Both the position numbers and the translations under genes were made by a program. A stretch of DNA of 55,522 bases from a virus, in the IMG/VR virus record IMGVR_UViG_3300031515_000001, positions 1 to 55,522 of that record, one strand, 5' to 3'. Shown here one piece after another: positions 40,055-49,900 of this stretch. The notes under the pieces were generated by a model. That model had not been told where the DNA came from, did no database searches, and saw only the letters and a program-made list of their open reading frames with translations. Positions within the stretch are counted from its first letter, which is position 1, and every line of letters starts with the position of its first letter.

Positions 40055-40634
40055 ACTCTCAAAATATGAACTAAGAAAATATGTAAACAAACTACTATTC
40101 CTAAAAAAGTATAATTTGGATTATGAAAATGTAAAAAAGAAATTAGTAGATAACTATTTAGCTTTAGGGCTAAAATTAGCCACCAAGTACCAGAGTGGGA
40201 GTAACATGAATACGATGGAACTATTCAATGAAGCCTATATAGCTATTAATAAAGCTGTGGATAAATACGACGGGCGGAGTTCTCTATCCACTTTTGTGCA
40301 CCACTATATAAAATGGCACCTCCAAACCTACATATCTGAAAATTCTATATCTATTAAACTTCCTTTTAAAGAAAGAAAAAAATATAAAGAATCCTTAGAC
40401 TATTTATTTATATCTGAAATACTAATTGATAAATACCATGATGGAGATGATTATGAGAAGATTAAGATAAAGGAGATGCTCCTTTTAAACTTGAATAAGG
40501 TGTTGGAACAGCTATGCTCTAATGATGAATTAGATAAACTATTTAATGATAGTAATCCTCCTAAAGAATTATTAGAAAAACTAAGAAAATGTGAGGAGGT
40601 AAAAAAGATTTATGACGAACTCAAATCCTTGTAG
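40023..40634 (+). CDS. Sigma70-like factor, 203 aa
   Basis: Residues about 40-115 (KKKLVDNYLALGLKLATKYQ...NTMELFNEAYIAINKAVDKYDGRSSLSTFVHHYIKWHLQTYI) match sigma70 region 2 (core binding and -10 recognition helices); ISIKLPFKERKKYK follows like a region 3 start. The C-terminal half is helical and not a clear region 4. It overlaps the preceding gene by 32 nt. It probably redirects host RNA polymerase to phage middle or late promoters. Confidence 0.72.
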   Translation: MKFYQELRNLRLSKYELRKYVNKLLFLKKYNLDYENVKKKLVDNYLALGLKLATKYQSGSNMNTMELFNEAYIAINKAVDKYDGRSSLSTFVHHYIKWHLQTYISENSISIKLPFKERKKYKESLDYLFISEILIDKYHDGDDYEKIKIKEMLLLNLNKVLEQLCSNDELDKLFNDSNPPKELLEKLRKCEEVKKIYDELKSL

Positions 40635-42981
40635 TAAATGTATTAATAGAAATATTAAAGTAGAGGGGCTTATTCGTAAAAGTGATATTCTAATTGTAGG
40701 AGAAAGCCCCGGTGAGGAAGAAGTAAAATATAAAATACCTTTTATTGGGAAAAGTGGTCAGTTACTTAATACAGTTCTCACTAATATTATGGAGATTAAT
40801 AGAAATGAAGTTGCTATAACAAATGCTGTCAAATGTATGATACAAAAAGAAGACAAGAAAGTATCCTCCTTTGTTAGAGAAACACTGCAATCCTGTAGAA
40901 CATTCTTAGTAGAAGACATACAGAAGGTTCAGCCAAGAATTATAGTATGCCTTGGTGAAATAGCCACCTTGCAGATATTCGGTAAAAAGTATCCCATATC
41001 AAGGGTCAGAGGTAGAATACTAAAATCAGAAGAATTTAATTGTGAAGTTTACTGTATGTTCCATCCTTCTTACATCCTAAGAACAGGCGGAATTTCTGAG
41101 AATAACTCAATATGGAAACTGTGGGCTAAGGATTGGTTGTATCTTAAAGAATATTTAAATAATGGAGCCATAGTTAAAGAGAAAAATTATGATGTTTTTA
41201 CAACCACGGATGGCATGAGAGCAGGCAAAATATTTTCTCTTGACTGTGAATGGGATGAGAATGAAAACCTAATAGCTATAGGAATAGGAGGTAAAAACTT
41301 TGCCAGAACAGCTATCATAAGCGAAATGACTCCAAGAGATAGAGAAAGTCTTGTTACCTTATTTAATAGAAGAGTCTTTGTCGTAGCTAATAGACCAGTT
41401 GATGAATACATACTATTGAAGAATGGTTTTCCTCCTCCAAAAAATGTAATAGACCTATTCAACATAGCAAATCTTGTAGATGATAATATGAAGATAAGCT
41501 TGGAAAATATAGCAAATATATATACTGAAGAAAGAAATATAAAGGATATAAACAGAGGTAAAAAAGTATGGGAGTTGAGTAGGGAGGATTTAATAAAATA
41601 CAACTGCCAAGACTGTGAAGTTACTATGAAGGCATTTAGTGTCCTCATGCGAAAGTTAAAAAGAGATGAAATATTATTCAGATATTGGAGATTTTTTACC
41701 CAGCCTATATCTGATATGCTTGCAGATATAGGCATAAGAGGTATAAAAATAAATACTGAGAAATTAATAGAAAATAAACAGTTTTTACAAAAAGAAAAAA
41801 TAAAACTTGAGCAGAGTCTTATATCCAGACTACCAATAGCTTTACAAATAAAATATAAGGATAATCTGAACCTTACAAGAAATAATATAATAATTGATTA
41901 TCTATTCAATAGTGAAGTTGGACTGAGACTTGAGCCAGAGGATTATACACCTACAGGACTACCTTCTCTGGCGGAGGAACATTTAAATCAGTATAACAAT
42001 GAATGGATTTCTGATTACATAAAATGGAAAAAGATTTCTAAACTTATATCTACATATTTGGAAGGAATTGAAAAATTCGTAAAAGATGGTAAAATACATC
42101 CAAATACAGTATTATACAGAACCTCTACTGGAAGAACAGCTATGATGAAACCTAATCTACAAAATATCCCGCAAAGAGGTATGCCTTATGTAGATAAATG
42201 TAAGGAGATATTTGAGGCTCCAGAAGGCTTTTTAATAGGAGCCAGAGATTTAGCTCAGTCGGAATTAAGAATTATAGCTTGGCTGGCTCAGGAAAAGAAC
42301 ATGCTTAAAGCTTTCAGAGAAGGACTTGACTTGCACAGAATGACTGCTTCTATAATAAATAATATCCCGCCGGAGGCTGTTACTAAAGAAATGAGACAAA
42401 CAGCTAAAGCAGTTAACTTCGGATTTATCTATGGATGTAGTCCATCTACATTCAGAGGTGTAGCTAAGAATGATTATGGTATAGAATTCTCTCTTGCAGA
42501 AGCCGAACAAATAAGAAGTAAGTTTTTTGATATATATCCTGCTCTTGTTAGATACCATGATAAATGTAAGAGAATAGTAAGACAGTTTAAACAGATAAGA
42601 AGCCCATTGGGAAGAGTTAGACGATTACCAAATATAGATAGTGATGACCCTTATCATAGAGCTGAAGCAGAAAGACAAGCTATAAACTTTCCAGTGCAAA
42701 GTTTTAGTTCAGATTTAGCTTTAATAGGGATGTATCTATTCTGGAAGGAGGTGAAAAATGTAAAATCTATTTATCCTTTTTTATTTATCCATGATAGTGT
42801 TATGTTCCTTGCGAGAGAAAATGTTATTGATAAGGCAATGAAACTACTAAAAGAGTGCATGGAGGAGCGAGCAGTAGAATATATCAAAAAACATTTTAAA
42901 ATTAAAATAGGCTATCCTGTAAAAAGCGAAGGCAAATATGGTCGGTCTTGGGCTGACCTAAAAGATTATGAGGAGGTTTAA
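40612..42981 (+). CDS. DNA polymerase A with N-terminal family-4 UDG-like domain, 789 aa
   Basis: Residues 1-185 resemble family-4 uracil-DNA glycosylase: Fe-S Cys 7, 10, 75 and 95, GESPG at 30-34 and HPSYILR at 151. Residues 205-345 are the 3'-5' exonuclease (DCE 211-213, YNCQD 330-334). The polymerase follows: ARDLAQSELR (Asp546), RQTAKAVNFGFIYG and IHDSVMF (727-732). There is no 5'-nuclease domain. The UDG-like/PolA fusion is known from SPO1-type polymerases. Motif C has Ser729 where Glu is usual; the O-helix residue matching E. coli F762 is Phe. Confidence 0.92.
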   Translation: MTNSNPCSKCINRNIKVEGLIRKSDILIVGESPGEEEVKYKIPFIGKSGQLLNTVLTNIMEINRNEVAITNAVKCMIQKEDKKVSSFVRETLQSCRTFLVEDIQKVQPRIIVCLGEIATLQIFGKKYPISRVRGRILKSEEFNCEVYCMFHPSYILRTGGISENNSIWKLWAKDWLYLKEYLNNGAIVKEKNYDVFTTTDGMRAGKIFSLDCEWDENENLIAIGIGGKNFARTAIISEMTPRDRESLVTLFNRRVFVVANRPVDEYILLKNGFPPPKNVIDLFNIANLVDDNMKISLENIANIYTEERNIKDINRGKKVWELSREDLIKYNCQDCEVTMKAFSVLMRKLKRDEILFRYWRFFTQPISDMLADIGIRGIKINTEKLIENKQFLQKEKIKLEQSLISRLPIALQIKYKDNLNLTRNNIIIDYLFNSEVGLRLEPEDYTPTGLPSLAEEHLNQYNNEWISDYIKWKKISKLISTYLEGIEKFVKDGKIHPNTVLYRTSTGRTAMMKPNLQNIPQRGMPYVDKCKEIFEAPEGFLIGARDLAQSELRIIAWLAQEKNMLKAFREGLDLHRMTASIINNIPPEAVTKEMRQTAKAVNFGFIYGCSPSTFRGVAKNDYGIEFSLAEAEQIRSKFFDIYPALVRYHDKCKRIVRQFKQIRSPLGRVRRLPNIDSDDPYHRAEAERQAINFPVQSFSSDLALIGMYLFWKEVKNVKSIYPFLFIHDSVMFLARENVIDKAMKLLKECMEERAVEYIKKHFKIKIGYPVKSEGKYGRSWADLKDYEEV

Positions 42982-42985
42982 TACT

Positions 42986-43693
42986 ATGAAAAAATCAGAG
43001 TTTAGTGATACACCAATGTATCGCCCGAAAGACCCTACTAAGCAAAGATTATTTGCAGATGTTATGTCCAGAATTCCCCTTAAAATAAGAAATCAACTAA
43101 ATATGACTTGTATTCATATCCTAAATATTATGCTGGCAATGGGAACTTATAAGAATGAAGATAATAGATATTACATTGATACTATGTATTTTTCAGAAAC
43201 ATGGCTCGCAAAACAATGTGGAAGAAGTAGAGTTCATATCTCTAATATGATTAGAAGAATGGAAAAACTCGGACTAATAAAGGTAGTAAGAAGAAGATTA
43301 CCTAATGGAAGATTTAAGACTAATTTATACAGACTAACTGGGAGGCTCCTTCAATGTTTTGGTTTGTGGAAACGGTTTGTTAGAAGTATCGTCACAGAAA
43401 GAAAGAAAAGACTCGAAGAATCTATAAATCAAAAAATTAAAAAATACAAGAGATATATACGCACTTATCTTAAAGGCAAAAGTGTAAGTGAGTATTTATT
43501 TGATACAGCTTTAGAACAGGAACATGAGCGACAGCGATTATTAAGAGGCGAAATAACCAAACAGCAGTATTGGGAGAAAATAAAAGAATTAGGTAGAATA
43601 GCTTTCTTTATACCAGATAACCCAGAAGACTATAAATTGTTTATGCAACTTGCTAAAGAGGAGGTTGAAAGTATTGGAAATGCATCCATGTAA
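42986..43693 (+). CDS. Winged-helix protein, 235 aa (replication initiator or regulator)
   Basis: The start ATG at 42986 follows GAGGAGG; an upstream frame overlaps the polymerase. Residues about 60-115 (YFSETWLAKQCGRSRVHISNMIRRMEKLGLIKVVRRRLPNGRFKTNLYRL) form a clear winged HTH, as in phage replication initiators of the O/DnaD type. The rest is helical and basic. It is the last gene before the convergent hairpins, so it could bind the iteron array at 22.6 kb, which is inference. Confidence 0.65.
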   Translation: MKKSEFSDTPMYRPKDPTKQRLFADVMSRIPLKIRNQLNMTCIHILNIMLAMGTYKNEDNRYYIDTMYFSETWLAKQCGRSRVHISNMIRRMEKLGLIKVVRRRLPNGRFKTNLYRLTGRLLQCFGLWKRFVRSIVTERKKRLEESINQKIKKYKRYIRTYLKGKSVSEYLFDTALEQEHERQRLLRGEITKQQYWEKIKELGRIAFFIPDNPEDYKLFMQLAKEEVESIGNASM

Positions 43694-43776
43694 AGTGGGC
43701 TTATTATATACTCTACTATGCAGAATGAAGAATACAAAACATTTATTAATAAATTAATAAATGAGAGAGAGGAAAC

Positions 43777-43818
43777 CTTCTAATCTCCATAGAGGAGCCC
43801 CTCTATAAAGATTAGAAG
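43777..43818. terminator. Convergent-region hairpin 1
   Basis: CTTCTAATCT (43777-43786) pairs with AGATTAGAAG (43809-43818) and ATAGAGG with CCTCTAT inside. It is a very stable stem with short loop, without a clear U-run on either side. Confidence 0.7.
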
Positions 43819-43822
43819 CCCT

Positions 43823-43867
43823 ATTCTTCAGAAAGAGTTTACAGACCTCTTACTGAAGAATTGTTTT
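43823..43867 (+). terminator. Convergent-region hairpin 2
   Basis: ATTCTTCAG (43823-43831) pairs with CTGAAGAAT (43853-43861), with an inner AAGAG/CTCTT pairing. TGTTTTC follows on the plus strand, so it can end the rightward transcripts. Confidence 0.65.
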
Positions 43868-43868
43868 C

Positions 43869-43925
43869 TCTAACATAAAGAAGAAATATCCTTTATGCTA
43901 AAGAATATTTCTTCTTTATGTTAGA
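43869..43925. repeat. Convergent-region hairpin 3, 21-bp perfect stem
   Basis: TCTAACATAAAGAAGAAATAT (43869-43889) is exactly complementary to 43905-43925, with a 15-nt loop that pairs further (CTTT/AAAG). The minus strand meets a U8 run before the stem, not after. It may block or process transcripts meeting head-on. Confidence 0.75.
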
Positions 43926-43934
43926 AAAAAAAGG

Positions 43935-43954
43935 AAATTAAATCGATTTAATTT
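43935..43954. repeat. Genome-wide palindrome, copy 12
   Basis: A perfect 20-bp dyad (22 bp with G...C), 3 bp beyond the stop of the giant protein gene and followed on that strand by a T8 run. Confidence 0.95.
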
Positions 43955-43957
43955 CTC

Positions 43958-46900
43958 TTATATCAGGTTGACCGCTTGTAGGGTTCTATCTATTCTTGGG
44001 GCTAGTGCTTGTTTTAGAGTATCACTTTCTATAAACGGAATAAAGCCCTTATATTTAATAACGGCTTTATTATAGTCTCTTATTGATTCTATTATATCTT
44101 TATAATCTTCTGGATTTTCTCCAGCGAGGCGGATTTTTCTATATATTTTATCTCTCCATTTCTCATACCAAGAACTTAATCTAATTGCGTAGAACTGTCT
44201 ATCTTGTATATCTGCTAATCTTTTTGGTCTAAATCCAAAGGCTCTTTCTACAGCTTCTGGTAATGTCAATTTAAATTGTTCTCCTGTCTCAGGTTCTATG
44301 ACAGGTTTCCCAGCTTTAGTGAGTAATCCTCTATTATACAAGCTTATAGCTTGGAATGGCATAGCCCAACCAATAGGTAGAGCATACGATAAAGTTCCGA
44401 GAATATCTCCATAACTAAATTGTTCTTTTGCTTTTAGTGTTCTTGTTATTTCCTGAGCGTGAACTCCTAATAAGAAATTACCTAAATCATCAAAAGATAA
44501 ACCTTTAGGTACAGGTAATTCCATCTTTAAAGCAGGAGACATATCAGCTAACCCCAATGCAGCTGGAATACCTTGTATTATAGCTGTCGCAACTGGTTCA
44601 TCAAATAAATCTCTAAATGTATTTCTAATTTTTGCTCTATATGGGAAACCAACTATTCTCTCAGCGATATCAAGTAGGTCATCTATAAATGGTATAGCAG
44701 ATACTCCACCAAAAACAGCAAAGGCAGCTAAAGATATAAATACCTTATCAAAATTCCTTTTTCCTATATTATGTAAAAGCCATGATATATAATTAAAGGT
44801 ATAAGATTTAAGTGTAGTAGGTATAGCAAGTAAAGCTCCTGCTGTTGTTCTTGGTTGCATCCAGTATGGTCTGTTAGCTCTGCTATAATCTCCAAATACA
44901 TCTTCAGTTACTTTGGCTGCAAATCTAATGCTTGTTTCATAATCCAGCCCCTTTGCCCTTGCTAATCTAAAAGCAAGCAGTCCACCAACTGTTCTTGTAT
45001 AATATTCTGAATACTTAAATGGTAACATAGTCCAATCAAATATCTTCTGGAATGTTCTGCCAAATACTTTCAGGTTTTCTTCTCTAATCATGTTAATGAA
45101 CTGGCTTTCTATAATTCCTTCAGTTATAAGATTCCTTAAAGCCATTATATCACTTTTATAAGGTATATCTTCTTTTCTAATATTTGCTATATCAAAATCT
45201 TCTTTGAAGTAACCATTTTTCCACCATTTAACTAAATCTTTAGAAGCCTTTGCTATATCAACTGTAGCCTTTATACTTTCTGGAATAGATTTTAGAATTT
45301 GCTCAGTTATTTTACCTTCACCCCTGAGTATAAATCCAGAAGGTTTATCCATAAGCATAGCTAATCGTTCAGCAGGCATAGTATAATAATTTTGCAGTTC
45401 TGGAACAAGCTGGGTTAACATCTGAGTTAGATTAATTACTACAGATGATATTCTTCCAGATAAATAGTAAAAGGCACCTATCATTCTAAGTTTATAAGCA
45501 TATCTTGCTATATCATTATAAGGAGCTGTTACGCCTTCAAGAGTTTTCTTAAGAAGGTTAAGCCTTTCTGGATTTGATTCTAATAACTCTTTATTCTTAT
45601 CTCTATAATCCATATATTCTGTTATGACTTTTTTGTGGGCTATGCTATTTGACATTTGTGTAAAGTACCTGCTTAACACCTCCTCTGGGTCTCTTTCATA
45701 ACCTCTAATAATCTTACCAAATTCTTCTGGCAGTCTATGTCTCTGGAACATTCTTCTTGCTGCTGCGTAATGTGTTTCAGCAAATACTTTATCCATAGCA
45801 TTACTTAACTGGCTTAATACTGCTTCTGATTCTGGGCTGTCTATGTGTTTGGCAAGTGCGAAAATTATTTCTTGTAAGTGTGTATAAGATAAGTTAGACA
45901 AAGCAGATTTTTCAATTGGCAGTTTTTCTCCTTTTACTACAATAAAATCAAGATTATTCTTAAATGCTTTTGCTTTTATTATTGGATTATTATGTATATC
46001 ACCTTCAGTTATCTCAAATTTAAAACCAACATTTTTAAGAACTTGCGTCATTTTATCAGTTATATTATTTAAATCAGCCCGCTCCTTTTCAGCGAACTTT
46101 GATGGATTTACTTCGTGATAGAATACTTCATATAATACAGGACTTTTCTGCCCTGATATTGGGTCTACGATTTCGCCCCTTTGGTACAATTTAATGTAGT
46201 AATTTCCACCCTTTCTTGTAAATGGCTTGTAGTAGATATTTGATAATTCATCTAATGAATGCGCACTCTTTTCTATGAAATTCAGCAGATGAGAAAATGG
46301 ATAAATATCCTTCTTGTATTCATTCATAATCTTGGATGACAGTTCTTTCTGTAGATTTAATATTGCTCTTTTATCTATGGCATCTTTTGTAATCTCTCCA
46401 AGTATCTTAGTTATATATGGATTAAATGTTGTATTAATAAATTCATTAAACTCGTCTGGTTTAAAATCACTTTTACCTCTCTCTATATTTCTCTTTATAG
46501 ATGAAATAGTTGATTTAACAAACATACCATACAGGGCATTTATCATTTCCCTAAATATCAAATCCGTTCCTTTCTTTGTTTCCGTATACACTCTATACAT
46601 TTTATCTATAGAGGTTGGGTCTGTAACTCCATATCTATATGCTACTTCTGAAAACCTGTCTTTAGGTAAAAAATCCATTATAATAGCACATTCGTTCTCT
46701 ATATCACTATATTTGTCATATAAACCCTCAGTCTTCAATTCTTTTAAAGCTACGAATACTTTGTTATAGGCTGCTTGTAATAATCTGTTTGCATATTGCC
46801 CTCCTCTATGAACTATATCATAAAATTCCATAAGCCATTCATTTCTTCTTGGCATATCTAATATCGTCTTGAGTTTATCTATAGTTGATATTCTTACTTC

Positions 46901-49900
46901 TTTTGATGCTCTCATAATATCCTTGGCAGAAGTTAATACTCCAATTAGCATGTCTGTGAACTTACCTGACTTGCTTTGTATTCTATTAAATTCAGTTTCA
47001 ACTCTATCTATCTTAGTATTAGCATCTCTAAACATAGCATAGGATTTATCTCCGAGCAGTGTTAAAGCATCATTCATATATCCAATTGGTACTCTTTCTA
47101 TATTACCTTGTCCCTCTTTTAAATAACTGCCTGCCTCTATCTTTGCAAACATATCATTTACAGAGGCAAATCCCAAACCACGTATAAAATTAGTTATCTT
47201 CTCTATAAAGTTATTAAATGATTCTATTATTCTCTTCATAAAGGAGGGGGGTTCTTGTCTTTCAGATAGATATCTGCCAAATGCCTCAGCTATACCTTCT
47301 TCAGTTTTATATTTAGCAAGAGCTAATTTGTAGTCAGACTCTTTTATTTTTCCAGCCTTAGCTAATATATGAATCACTTCATGTCCAACTGTTGTAATTA
47401 CATCTGGATGATTTTCTACTAATCCAATAAAACCTTCCTTATTGTTAGCCAGCCAGTAAGAAAAACCAGCCACAGTTTTATCATGATTTTTTGTAAGTTC
47501 TTTATATAGTTCATGTTTTGGAGATACAAAGGCATACTTAATATCTATATTAAATGGTGATAATATCTGAGTAAGCATTCTATGTATAACAAGATGGTTT
47601 ACAGCTGTGTTGTTCAGCAAGTGAGGCACTTCAGATAATGTTCTAAATTCAATATCTGGAATTTCATCCAGTTTTGGTATGATTTTTTGTAATTGCTCAG
47701 ATGTAATGACTGTATCATATATTTCCCTAATTTCATTAAGGGTTTTTGGAGAAACATTCCTGTTTTGGGCTTGTTCTAATAAATCTATATATCTGGAATA
47801 AATAATATCTTCTGGAGCGGTTATTTTTGCCCCTTTTGTTTCTCTTCTCCAATATAGATTCCATGCTTTCTGGATTGTTCTTAGCTCTTTTATTAATGGT
47901 GTAAGTTTTTCATTCTGCTCATTCTGAGATAGTTTGGTATTTCTAAGCACTGCATACAAGTTCCTAATCAATGCATCAGCTTTTTCATACAGCTTTATAT
48001 GTCCTTCTTTAACTTCTTTTGTTAGAGTTATTTCTGTATCTTTGTCATCTGTTAAAGCCTTCTGTAGTTCGGACACCATCATAGTCTCAGCAATTTCCAT
48101 TTTTCTGGGCATATCTTTGAGCAGGTTGTATGTAGATATAAGGTTTCTTAAGTTTGACTCAAGAGTAGGAACTGATTCAAATTGTCTATTGTATTCCATC
48201 ATTATATCTTCAAGTTTCACCTTATTATTTAACAGCTTTTCTATATCAGTTACTTTTATATATTTCTTTATTTCTGAATATAAACGATTATATTTATATT
48301 CAATAGAATCAACAGAGACATTTTTTATGGTATCTACTATTCTGTTATAAGTTATAGGGTCATTTATTATACCATCAGCAATTGTATAAGCAATATATTT
48401 TTCAGGATTCTTGATAAACTCTTTTATTTCATTAATAAACTCCCATTTATTAGAAATCTTATTAATAAGAATATCTCCTTTAAAGATTCTATTCAGCTGT
48501 ATATAAGTAGTACCTCTTATTTGTTTATTTAAATCTATACCAGAATTCTCATCTGTGTTTTTCATATATTCAACAATTACATCAAATAATTTCTGCTGTT
48601 GTCCCTTTCTACCAGCTACATCACTACTTATATATTTTCCAAGCTCTATAAAAGGGCTATCAGCAGACATTATTGACTTGTATGTAGTTGTATCCATTAT
48701 TAATGGAATACTACCAACCTTTCTATCCATAATTGTTGGAATAAATACAATAACTTTATTCGTCTCAGCTAAAGGAACAACATTTAAGTAAAGATTACTT
48801 ACTCTATCAGTTGGCAGAATATTTTCAAAAAATTTAGTTTCAAGTGCCACTCTATAATCAAATCCAAGCATTGAATTGATTATATCTGCTATTTCAGGAT
48901 GTCTTTGCATTATCTTTGTATTTAATTCAGATGTGTAATCTTCAATCGCTTCTTTGAAAGCACGAGCTTTCTCTATTCCAGATATCCGTCCAAGCCATGA
49001 AGAAATGGCTCCGATAGTATAGTAAAAAGGATTTCTATTATAAAGCTCAGCTATATCTGTTATACCAAAGTAATCTTTTAATACTGAGTGGGTAGCAATC
49101 TTTGATAGAATGCGTTTTATCTCTGGAGCAAATTCTCCCCACATATGGTAAGGCAAACTCATCCAGTTGCCTTTGTCTGTTTTCTGGTTAAATAATACCT
49201 GTCTTAATAGTTCAATTTCATCTTTTGTCAGTTTCTGTCTTACTGTTTTTGCAAAATCTTTTATTTCCTTATTGACTTTGCCAGCCTTCTTTTTTGAGTC
49301 AAGTAATACAATCTCTTTTGTTAAGTTATATAGATTAGGAGCCAATCGTGAAAGTTCAAAATTTAGATTGAATTCCCACGTTGAAGTGCTTTCTTTTGTT
49401 ATTCTTGGTTTATCTATTTCTTCTATTTTTTCTTGTGGCTGTAGTGATTTAAATTCTTTTTCTCTTGTTATGTTGCTTTCAATAGCTGTTCTAAATATAG
49501 AATCTATTGGCTCCAATACTCCATTATTTAATAAATGGATAGACAATCCCTCTGTAGTTCCTTTCAATCCAATAATATCCTGTAAGGTATTGGGTTCTGA
49601 TAGTTTTATCTCTTCCTCTGAGTGCTGTTGTCTAACCTTATTACCAATATCTTCTATAACTGATTTGCTCTCAGGCACTTGTACAGCTTTTTTGCTCAGA
49701 ACTTTATTCACAGTCTCATTTCTCCATTTTGTTACTTCAGTAATATTTATGTAAGGTTTATTGTCTTTGGTTACAATGAAAAGTCTCTTTTTCAAAGCTG
49801 GGTTTATAACTGGTACCTTACCTGTATAAGCTTTGACATCTGCCAATGCTTTACCAAGAGTAGTGATATCAGCATCACTTAAGTTTAAAATAAGTTGCTT

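Noticed and set aside
43718-43783. A 21-codon rightward frame after the winged-helix gene
   Set aside because: Too short, no good ribosome site, runs into the first convergent hairpin.
49167-49754. Long rightward frames opposite the giant gene (also 46314-46769, 47934-48350, 51408-51956)
   Set aside because: Shadows caused by the codon bias of the 2668-aa gene; Ser/Phe-rich nonsense-like sequence.
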